In this document: piece by piece, positions 55,680 through 64,000 of the stretch
Layout of the letters: each line of letters begins with the position of its first letter
How positions within the stretch are numbered: position 1 is the stretch's first letter
Assembly: GCA_003439945.1 (NCBI GenBank)
Contig: QVRM01006033.1
Span: 176,501 to 240,500, forward strand
Direction of reading: 5' to 3'
Source: Dermanyssus gallinae
Taxonomy: Eukaryota; Arthropoda; Arachnida; Mesostigmata; Dermanyssidae
DNA length: 64,000 nt
The notes under the pieces: model-generated
Databases searched by the model: none
Told to the model about the DNA's origin: nothing
Seen by the model: the letters and a program-made list of their open reading frames with translations, nothing else
Program-made: the position numbers and the translations under genes

Positions 55680-56695
55680 AACTTCTGATACATGTTTATA
55701 AAAAGGAATACTTATTTAGTTATCCAAAGTGTTTTGTTTACCTCAAAATAGCTCGCGTTTACCGCAGTGCACCTGTGCCACCTTTTTCCCACTCTTTAAA
55801 AAATCGGTTTGGAGTTAAGTTGCTCGTGTGACTTTTCCTTCAACTTTTCTATAGTCTTGAAACGTTGTCCCTTCAATTTTGTATTCGCTGGAACAGAAAC
55901 GAGTCGCATGAAGCCAGGCCCGGTAAAAAGGAAGGTTGCGGAAATATAGAGATTGCATTTTTCATCAAATAATCCGAAATCAGTAACGATATATGCGCCG
56001 GCCCGTTGTCGTGACGGAGGATCCAAGGATTGCTTGCCTAGAGTTCAGGCCTCTGGCGTCGGACGTTTTCGCAATTTTCTCAGGATGTTCTCGCTGAATA
56101 AATCGCGGAACTATTCGTTATTGACCGCTGAACCAAATAGCCAGAATTTTGGAAGTTGATTTCCTTGTAGTCGAAAAAAACCCGTCAAAAGAACCGTAGT
56201 GTCGGGCCTGCAAAGTCTGAATTTCTTCGACCAACTCTCTTATTGGAAGCACCACTAGGAGGATTCAGCTTTACTTTTGATATTCTCCTATATACCCATG
56301 ATTCGTTTCTTGTGATCGCTTTTTGAAATAATCCAAGGTCTTCTGCGGCCGCCTGAAGACTCAAGTCGGACATTTTTTGACGGGCGTTCATTTGCTGGAA
56401 CTTTAACCTATTTGGAACGAACAGTGCTGCCAGCCTTCTCATGCATAAAAAGCAGGTCAACACTGTTTAAACTAATTCATAAGATTTGTCAAATTCTTTA
56501 GCTGTCTCCCTGATAATAATAATTCGGGGGTTGTTGTCATCTTCTGATATTTTTACGTCCGTCACGAGGTCTAGAGTACCATGAAAGCATTGCGTTTCGG
56601 GACAGTGCTCACCATAAGCAGTTCGTAACATTTCTACGACTTTAGAACATACGATTTGATTTTTAACGCAGGAATTGATGCACATTCGTTGCTCC
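55680..56695 (-). pseudogene. mariner transposase, near full length but decayed
   Basis: Minus-strand order: CVKNQIVCSKVVEMLRTAYG, CFHGTLD, SEDDNNPR; MRRLAALFVPNRLKFQQMNA, SDLSLQAAAEDLGLFQKAIT, RNESWVY (Asp block reads Asn-Glu); then INFQNSGYL; PPSRQRAGAYIVTDF, LKGQRFKTIEKLKEKSHEQL and KRWHRC. That is the whole mariner layout with several frameshifts; the first catalytic Asp is lost (DESW reads NESW). Confidence 0.88.
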
Positions 56696-56764
56696 TTCTT
56701 TTAGGCGTCCTAAAACTCAGCGAACCTCGTGTTTTTCTCCCAGAAATATTTGGAAAACGAAGTG

Positions 56765-57130
56765 GGAATTGTAGAGTTCGTAAAGGTAAATAGTTTTTCC
56801 AATGGAGAATGGTCTGTTTGAGAAGTCCTGTTTTGAAGTGAAAGTGATATTACTAATCTCCGTGACACTAGTGTTGTTACCCAACATAGGAGCACAAAAT
56901 GTGCAATTACGAGACAACCAGTCCTCCTAACTAAAAACCAAGCACATCGGAGTCTTCGTGAGGAACATACAATGCCGATCAGAATATGCGACATGGTGGT
57001 TTGGAAGGAACTTTGCAAAAATTGAAGTTCTGTTATGAACTTTCACGTCCAATTCCTCAAAATCGTAACCCCATATCAATTCACAGCGTTCAAAACTAAC
57101 ACATTCAGGCAAATGCGCATGTCATGAAAT
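56765..57130. mobile_element. Foldback element, solo left arm
   Basis: Matches the left arm at 30837-31270: TTTGAGAAGTCCTGTTTTGA, AACATAGGAGCACAAAATGT, GATCAGAATATGCGACATGG, CAAATGCGCAT. The right arm is absent. Confidence 0.85.
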
Positions 57131-57379
57131 GATGACGCATTTCACCTACATGAGGCGAGTAATCAAGGCCATGGCTGAGGACGCTTGCCTTACGTAGGTG
57201 GATCTGGTAAAACACGGCTGTGCTTTTAGAGACAGAGGACTGCCTGTTTCTGCATCTTGTCAAGCATCAGCGAATTTTTGTAAGAGTCCTCCTTCTTGTA
57301 GAAATGGCAGGAGATCCTCCTACGTCAACGGGGCTCCTAACATATCTAGGGTGTCCTCTTCCGTTTGAAATTATCCGGG
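57131..57379. other. Non-coding spacer
   Basis: Nothing recognised between the foldback arm and the LINE relic. Confidence 0.4.
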
Positions 57380-58030
57380 GAGTGTTTACGTAATTGTTCG
57401 GATCGCGCTATCTCAATCTTAAAGCGTGCCTCACGAAAGAATGTCCCACGTTTACCAGCCTCGGTAAGCCTGACTAATAAACCTGCTCGTGTAGAGCCGC
57501 AACCGGCCACAGAGAGAGCCAGGTGGTCGGTTATAATCGCATCCTACACAAGCATTTTACCTCTTCTCGGGGGAAGTACATGTCATCTAGTCTCCTGTCG
57601 TCGTTCTCACACAGCCCCGGAAACTTCAGAATGCAGGAGAACCCGGGGGAACATCTGAGAGAATAGGTCTGTGTATAGTTAAGCATGCCTAAACCGGCGT
57701 CCGACACAAGCACGCCTGTATGGGGGATCTGGGGTGCGACAAGACATTGGCTGCGAGACGCACATTAGAATCAGCGAGCACGGCGCCGAGCCCTTATTCT
57801 GGAGATCGCTCTAAGCCTAGCCCTGCTCGCATCCTTAGCTCTGTCGGTAAGTCTGTTGAGGCGGGCATGTATGGAAGAGGCCCACTCGGTCTGTGCGGTT
57901 GGATCGTTGGGTTGGCGCACTGAGAATCCATTCCAACCCACCACGGTCGGATTCTCCCCGGTGTGTGTGTGATCTTCGGCTGATCCTGACATTCCAGAAC
58001 GAACCCTCGGTCGAGTACACCAGAGGCCAA
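57380..58030 (-). pseudogene. REL-type LINE region (copy g), decayed
   Basis: Minus strand, several frames: WASSIHARLNRLTDRAKDAS and ARLRAISRIRARRRAR (the ARLRAVS...GAWLHA region of copy e); then near 57560-57500 VWDAI-TDHLALSVAGCGST and RAGLLVRLTEAGK. The C-terminus fades near 57380. Confidence 0.7.
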
Positions 58031-58198
58031 GGAAGTATTTTACACAAATGATCCAGACCACACGGCACTGAGAAGTCTACTGTGTGGTGATTCTCGAGTG
58101 TCAACTCTAACTTGGCCGGGATGCTTGTTGTCTAAAAGATGGCGCATGTTATCTACAACCAGGTTTTGACCTATTTTTAACCAATCCACCTTGCGGTA

Positions 58199-58343
58199 TT
58201 CAATAATAATGAGGGTTGCATGGTAATGCACTATCTCTTTTTATTGAGACATCTGTGATCCCCGTTTTGTTTGTTCGATCGTGGCCAATCATAGTCCCGG
58301 ATGCAAGGCAATGGCTTTGCCACTAAGCCACCTTGCTCGGTGC
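58199..58343 (-). mobile_element. tRNA-derived SINE, family 2, copy B
   Basis: The minus-strand head GCACCGAGCAAGGTGGCTTAGTG (box A) is followed by a deletion that removes box B, then CAGATGTCTCAATAAAAAGAG and CATTACCATGCAACCCTC. The body matches copy A at 30.0 kb. Confidence 0.82.
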
Positions 58344-61300
58344 AAACCTGCAAAATGATGTATAGGAATTTAGTTTTCTCACAAATGAAATGTACGAGCT
58401 AAACTTAAATCAAATCAAAATTAAAACCATGTTCTTTCCGAGGTGGCAAGGTGACGTTTTATCAGCTTTTTAAATTTCAAGCGAAGGGTTTCGGCGTGGT
58501 GCTCCACGGGTTGGTTATAAAAAATGACGCGGCTTAAGAAAACATGCAAGCGGCAGGCTCTGGGACGCCATTACTTATTAATTTTCTCTAGGTACAGGAC
58601 TTTATATATTTATATTAAGGATGCACACGCACAGTGTAGATGTGCCAAAATTGAGTTGTTTTTGGGGTTTTTGTATAGACTCTTTAGGTAGTTTTTGGTA
58701 CCTGTTGAGTCTGCCAGAGAAGAATGTCGAGAGAAACTGAAACAAAAATGATTTTAGGGGTAAAGCACAACGGCAAAGGTTGTTTCAAACATGTATAGGT
58801 GACAAGAAGACGAACTCCGGTTCGGATCTGTGTTAGAAAAGGACGTGTGCATTTGCTGAACTGACAGTTTTTTAGCTGAATTCTCGCTGAGAGACTGGTG
58901 GGCTTTTCAAACAGCGCTTTTCATACGTTAAATGACGCCAACATATTTGATTTTGATGCACAGATGATTCGTTGCTTACCTACCGCCTCCGATATCAATT
59001 GTATAGATTTTATATAAAAAGGTAAGCAGTTAAGTTTTCTAGTCTAAATACACACACACACCTCACATAAGAAATTCAACCGCGAAACCGCTTCATGTAA
59101 CAATCTGAAGTGCGCCTATGACTTAACGATTATATATTTTATACCTTCACGAAGAAAATAATGTCCTTCAAAAGTGTATTTTAAACCCCAGAGAAGAAAC
59201 CCGACGATATGAAACCTATACGGTCCTTTTCCGGCAATAACTGCAGTTAGTTTGTCAAAGATTACCCCAAACACGTCCGCTGTTTATCAAGAGCGACGTG
59301 CGAATTTCAACTAGTTTTGCTGACCTCCAACGAAGGATCAAACTAGGCCGGGGAACTCATATTTTTCGCACCCATAAGCACTGAAATTAGCGTACATCAC
59401 ATAGTCGAAATGTACACAGTGACGTGTAATAAGCCTACATAACATTAAGAGAGAATAAAATATTGCTATTGGTGAAAGGGAACAAAGTATAGGAATATAA
59501 TTCATGCGATTTTACGCCGTAGCTAAATCCCCACCGTTCATTTGGTTATTGTGTAATAAATTGCAAGAGCATCAGACACCTATCATCGTAATTTGTCGCT
59601 ATGTTTAGATAAACTACTACTAGTACGATGTATCTACATATTTTTTTTAATGTATTTATATTCTTCGTTATATAACGAAATATGGATACTAAACTAATCA
59701 ACAGGGATTTTGCTATATATGGAAAATGTTAAGAAAAAAAAACTGAACAGGTGCCAACAGGATGTTCTCGTGTTTTGTTAACTTATTTATTTACTTTGTC
59801 AAAAGCCCCAGTACATACACACATATATGAACCACAAGCAGAGCGTAGTTTAAACTGAGTTTTTCTGAGTTGTCGGCACCCCGCGTCACGGGCGGAGTAA
59901 TTCCGATCATGCGTGTGCTGTGTGCTGAGAATACCCGCACCGCTTGCGGGAGCGACCGCGCACATGGCAGAGCCCACGGCAGCAACAAACGGTTGTTGGT
60001 GTTGTTGCTGCCGCTGCTGAAGATATAGTATATACAATTGTGTGGCTGAACGAAGTGCCCTGATGAGAGCGTTTCAAGTGACAAGGCAAGGAGCGCTTGT
60101 ATATTTGCCCGGCTCCGTGTTGTGCCTCGTTTGCGTTCTAGCGCGGGTCTTGTTTTAGCTGAGTTGCTTGTCTTGACCTATGCGATGATGACAACAGGAG
60201 GTGGTGACAGGAGGTTCGTGCCTACGACGTCGCCCACAACCCTGGTCGCTTAGTCCGTCGGCAACGATAGGAAACCTTCGCAGCGTTTCATGTCTGTGTT
60301 TCCTGCGTTCGTTGTATTATGGTTCGTATGGTTTATTTTTCGCTCTTTATTTATTGTTCTTTCCCACTCTGCTCCTTTATTTATCTCGATCGTTTACTCT
60401 TCGTTTCACCTCTCTCTCTCTCTCCCATCTCTTTCCAACTTTTCTCTCTCTTATTGTACTTGTATTTTCCTCTGCTTTTCTCCCTGTAACCCTTTGTGTC
60501 TTACGGCTTGGATTGTTCTCGACAAGATTTGGCACGCGAACCTTGTGGAACTTCTTAAAAAAATGCTAGAAGGTATGGCGCCACGAACGAAATGCGAAAA
60601 TGAATTTGGCCACACAGGCGGCAATCACCTAAAACGTGTATTTCAACAAATTCCGATCGTATAGTATCATTTACATGTATAGTCTGACTGGATAGTGAGA
60701 TGTGTACAGATGTCTAGATGAAACACACACTGCGTGCGTGTGCAGGTGTGTGGTAGTGAACTAACACATACGTCACCAAGTGACAAGGGAGGTAGCGTGT
60801 TACACGATATAGAAAAGATCTGAATGAATAGGACACGACTAGGAAGATACAGTTCTAGCTTTAGGAGGTAGGAAACATGATTTGTCCACAGTGGCGAGGT
60901 TCAGGCACCGTCGGGGATAAATACAGCTTATCCGACCCCGACATGGCAATAAATAAGCATGTGTTTTTTTTTATAGTATCGGCACTGTGAGCATTGCTAC
61001 AAACTAAAAGCAATATTATTAATAAAACTATAACCTATGGCTAATGTATGTATGTATGTATGTATGTATATATATATATATATATCAGAATTGTTTTCAA
61101 CCTTTCAGTTGTCCTCTTATAAGTTTGATGGTCATAAATCTGAATCAGCCGGGCCCGCGGGCGGCACTCCAAGGGCTGCTAGCACCCACCACCAGCCTCC
61201 CACCCAGCAATGTATGGCAGTTTTTAGTGAACCGATAACAGTTTAGGCAAACTATGTTGCTCGGTGTCAACCACTGGGGAGCCCAGCATCGACGCTGGGA

Positions 61301-61458
61301 GTTGAGTTTGTAATGAAGGAGAGGGATATTTATATATATGGCTGTCAGCGCCTTGCCAACCGCTCTTCATTCCTCATTCCTCGTATTTCTCCCATTTGTA
61401 GGCACTCGATGTTCGCGTGTCGTCTAAACGTGTCGACGTTTGAACGCCGAAACGAACC
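58344..61458. other. Non-coding stretch, likely 3' flank of the ZP gene
   Basis: No gene or repeat family recognised. A TGC/TTG-rich patch lies at 59985-60020, a CTCT-rich patch at 60410-60450, and (GTAT)n then (TA)n at 61045-61086. The ZP gene 3' untranslated region must begin at 61458, but no clear polyadenylation signal is close by. Confidence 0.4.
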
Positions 61459-61963
61459 CTACTGCGTCGTCTGCTCCTTGGGCTTTTTCGTGAACACGGG
61501 AAGATCATGGGGGTAGGCTTTAAATGCCGGCACCAGCTGGTTCTGTTTGTGGCGGATGTATATGAACGCGCACATGATGCACGTGACGACCAGCACGACC
61601 AGCAACAGCAGAAGCACGGAGGCGAAGCCCATCGTCGACATGCACACCATCGAGCTTAACTCTTCCTGGCTGAACTCTAGCGGCTGTTCCTGGGTAGCGT
61701 TTCCGAGGCTGAAGTCCACGTCGCCAGCGCTCAGAACTCGGATGATCTTCGACACGCCGATGTCCTTCTCACCGTCGTCCTTGCTGCTTCGGCTGCTGTT
61801 GTTGTCGTCATCGTCGTCGTTGCTGCTATCGGCGATAGCAATGTCGCGACGGAATCGACCCAGATCACGCTCTTGACGGGATAGCGTTGTCGAGTATGCG
61901 ATTTGGCGGTCGCTAGCAGCGGCATGCTGGTCATCATGGGAGCACTGCTCCGGGCATTGGTAC
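61459..61963 (-). CDS. ZP gene last exon (ZP-C end, furin site, transmembrane helix, tail)
   Basis: The acceptor TGTGTTGCAG ends at 61964. The first base completes the Arg codon before YQCPEQC. The frame stays open for 167 residues to the TAG at 61461-61459. It includes RFRRD, a (Asp)n/Asn/Ser stretch that may be length-variable, the membrane helix and the tail ending KEQTTQ. Confidence 0.92.
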
Positions 61964-62007
61964 CTGCAACACAGAGGTACAAGTTATTAGAGCGCACGTG
62001 TATATAC

Positions 62008-62038
<31 letters not shown>

Positions 62039-63787
62039 CTGGGAATGAAGTCATCCGCGGAATAATAAAAAGTTATACAGAGCAAGGTTAGGTGAAGGTC
62101 GTGTAATCAAGAGCAAAAGCCTGGTAAGAGCTAAAGTGTTTGATAATATAAAACAATCAACTACTGCCACCATATATAAATGCACTTTCGTATATGCATC
62201 AATTTATTTTAGGCCCATATACATTCCTATTCATGGTAACAAATTGGCGCATTTATGCAATAGTCGCTTGTAGCGGATCACGTAAATACAAATACACAAC
62301 AACCTGTAATAATACAAACCCTCGGTATCTTCGAAAATCTCTAACGGAACACCGAGCTAGGTCCAAACATGTAAAACGGATGCATACCTGCAGATCTGTA
62401 TGGTACACTGGAAGTGAACCTCCATGGTGTCGGGGAACTTGAAGGCCTGGAAGTGGGCGTACGACAGTACTGTGGCCGACGAGCCAAAGTTCTTGATCTT
62501 CGTGAAGCGAGACATGAGCTTCGGACGAGCGACGCAGCCCTTTGAATCGACGAGCTCGATCGGGGCACGTTGGCCATCGTGAGCGATGCAGTTCCTCACG
62601 AGCATGTCGAATTTGTTTTCGTCGTCCTTGATAGCGAGAACCTGTTGTAACGTGGCAATACAACGTAACGGCAGCAACAGCATCAGTGACCAACTATGAT
62701 CCAGTTCAACTTGTTTAACTTATCACCATATCAGGCATTGCACAGTGGTAACTATGAAGCTGTCCGAAGCGGAAAAGGAAGTAGCTAGCGGAGGAGGGGG
62801 CGATTACCGCATAGCACCATACCACCAGCAGAGATATAGGATAGTCAAAGACGATCGAAAAGGCTCAACCCAACAAAGTAGTAGGTAGATAGTCCAACAT
62901 TCCAAAGCCCACTCGACCCGGTAGTACGAGTAGTGGTGGTGGTGGTAGTTCACCAATCCGTCCTGACCCACCGTCATACCAGATGATGAGACGATCAGAC
63001 AGTGAGTAAGAGAGAGAGAGAGAGCGACAGAGATAGACGTGTATACCATGTATCATGCGTCTTACTTGGCGTGCATCAACTTCGCCTACTACTTGAGGCG
63101 CTGCCTCTACCGCCCCGCTGGTTTGGACGAACTCTTGGCGGTCTCTTGGGAAGAGAGAACATAGTCAGCCGCATGATTTGCAGGGTAAGCAGTTGTCGCA
63201 GACCCCTGTAGTCGGCGTCTTGACGAAATGCCATCGCCGTTGGGCCCGCCGTTGGGGCCGCGTGGCAGCCAGAGCGGTCAGCATCAGGATCGGTCAGATC
63301 GGGTCTGCCTAAACGCTTCACTAGGAAAGTAGTGGGGCAGTGCAACTGCCGTTAGTACGGGCGCGGCGTCTACTTACCATCGTCATCGTCTGACCGATCT
63401 TGACAATACCGGCCACCTCAGAGGCCCACGGTCCCTTGCCGGCCTGAATTTGCATCCAGCAGCCAACGTTGTCTCCGGCAAAGTCAGCACGCACCACGTC
63501 GAGCATGTCGACCGGGAACGGACGGAATGTCACGGCCTTCTCGTAGTTGTTGTGCCACGTGCAGCGCAGCTTACGCGCCTGATCCCAGACTTCCTGCACC
63601 TGTGGGTCGTACTGAATGATGATCGTGTTCTCGAAGAACGAGCCAGTCGCCGTGTTTCCTTCCTGTCCGTACAGGCCGTTCTGGGCGTTGCCAACTGTGC
63701 CGCATGAGTTGATCGAGATGTCGAAGAACACCGACTTCTTTCCGCTGCCAGCCGGCAGGTGTACGCAGGATCCGTACGAGTAGTGAC
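61459..63787 (-). CDS. ZP-domain transmembrane protein, 3' three exons (5' end outside window)
   Basis: A cell-surface, apical-extracellular-matrix protein of the arthropod ZP/cuticlin class. Seen: exons 63378-63787, 62388-62641 and 61459-61963 join in phase to 388 residues and a stop. The first exon has the ZP-N style cysteines (GSCVHL, NSCGT, LRCTW, GCWM). The second has NCIAHDG, GCVARP, the FQAFKFPDTMEVHFQC stretch and QIC. The third continues RYQCPEQC, then a polar Asp/Ser-rich segment, a furin-type site RFRRD, an N-glycosylation sequon NAT, a transmembrane helix (FASVLLLLLVVLVVTCIMC region) and a roughly 30-residue basic cytosolic tail. Known: ZP proteins such as Drosophila dusky, miniature, papillote and related proteins are furin-cleaved before the membrane anchor and polymerise through the ZP domain to shape cuticle. 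The signal peptide and any N-terminal domains must lie past position 64000. I cannot name the exact orthologue. Confidence 0.93.
61964..62387 (-). other. ZP gene last intron
   Basis: A 424-base GT-AG intron with a short (TA)n run at 62010-62038. No nested element seen. Confidence 0.85.
62388..62641 (-). CDS. ZP gene exon (ZP-C half)
   Basis: The acceptor TTACAACAG ends at 62642, phase 0. The donor TGCAG|GTATGC begins at 62387, phase 2. It encodes VLAIKDDENKFD... to QCTIQIC with the conserved ZP-C cysteines. Confidence 0.92.
62642..63377 (-). other. ZP gene intron between the two ZP exons
   Basis: A 736-base GT-AG intron. It contains a short GGT/GTG run near 62935 and GA runs near 63005-63025; no nested element seen. 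Confidence 0.85.
63378..63787 (-). CDS. ZP gene exon (ZP-N half)
   Basis: The acceptor GCTATAG is at 63789-63788; two leading bases complete a codon from an upstream exon outside the window. The donor ATG|GTAAGT begins at 63377, phase 0. It encodes GSCVHLP... to GQTMTM. Confidence 0.92.
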
Positions 63788-64000
63788 CTATAGCCAAGCG
63801 TGTGCTTAGTTAAAAAAACTCACTAAATACATTGCTTGCCAAGGCTTTGCACAAAACGAGGGTAATTATGTTTTTGGATGCTGGGACGAAAGGACAATAT
63901 CTCAGCAAGCATGAACGCCACAACTCAAGCAGAAGTGGATGATAGGCTGATCGGAGTAGACACAAGTCACATGACGGAAACAGTCGACAGAGAAAGTGTA

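Noticed and set aside
60201..60664. Two overlapping plus-strand open frames of about 122-124 codons
   Set aside because: The serine/leucine/phenylalanine richness comes from a CTCT-rich patch; no motif, and two frames are open equally, which argues for chance.
61547..61876. Plus-strand open frame over the ZP last exon
   Set aside because: It is the complement of the ZP coding sequence; the minus-strand product has clear domain structure and splice sites.

Overview
This is a eukaryotic, transposon-rich stretch, most likely from an arthropod. The evidence is GT-AG introns inside short genes, a zona-pellucida (ZP) membrane protein of the cuticle/apical-matrix type, mariner and Tc1 transposons, R1-like and restriction-like-endonuclease (REL) LINEs, tRNA-derived SINEs, and very many (TA)n and (TAA)n microsatellites. 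A chelicerate such as a mite would fit, but nothing here proves the species.

Three host genes can be supported by joining exons across introns. (1) At 10898-14273 (+) lies a small four-exon RING protein with N-terminal SUMO-interaction motifs and a C-terminal C3HC4 RING. This is the layout of RNF4-type SUMO-targeted ubiquitin ligases. (2) At 25742-33261 (-) lies a three-exon gene for a 101-residue secreted protein. It has a signal peptide and two tandem four-cysteine modules; I do not recognise the family. No exon longer than 134 bases shows it, so single-frame ORF scans miss it. (3) At 61459-63787 (-) lie the last three exons of a ZP-domain type I membrane protein with a furin site, a transmembrane helix and a short tail. 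Its 5' end is beyond the right edge.

Region by region: 0-5.5 kb holds a Tc3-like element with long inverted repeats, a mariner relic and a second Tc1-superfamily relic. 5.5-10.8 kb is simple-sequence rich, with one SINE and several hairpins. 10.9-14.3 kb is the RING gene, with an R1-like fragment in intron 3. 14.3-25.7 kb is non-coding sequence with relics of several LINEs and a mariner. 25.7-33.3 kb is the cysteine-rich gene, whose 6.5-kb intron 1 holds a Tc1 relic split by a SINE, two foldback elements and a REL-LINE 3' end. 33.3-43.2 kb is a LINE graveyard in which several REL-LINE 3' ends abut (TAA)n tracts. 43.2-53.1 kb is mostly simple repeat, SINEs and a 323-bp tandem duplication. 53.2-55.6 kb is an internally deleted Ty3/gypsy-like LTR element. 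55.6-58.4 kb holds a mariner relic, a solo foldback arm, a REL-LINE relic and a SINE. 58.4-61.4 kb has nothing I can identify, and 61.5-64 kb is the ZP gene.

The host genes do not look functionally linked. What unites the window is repeat biology: at least three tRNA-derived SINE families (one with three target-site-duplicated copies), REL-LINEs associated with (TAA)n, foldback elements, and nested insertions that give relative ages.
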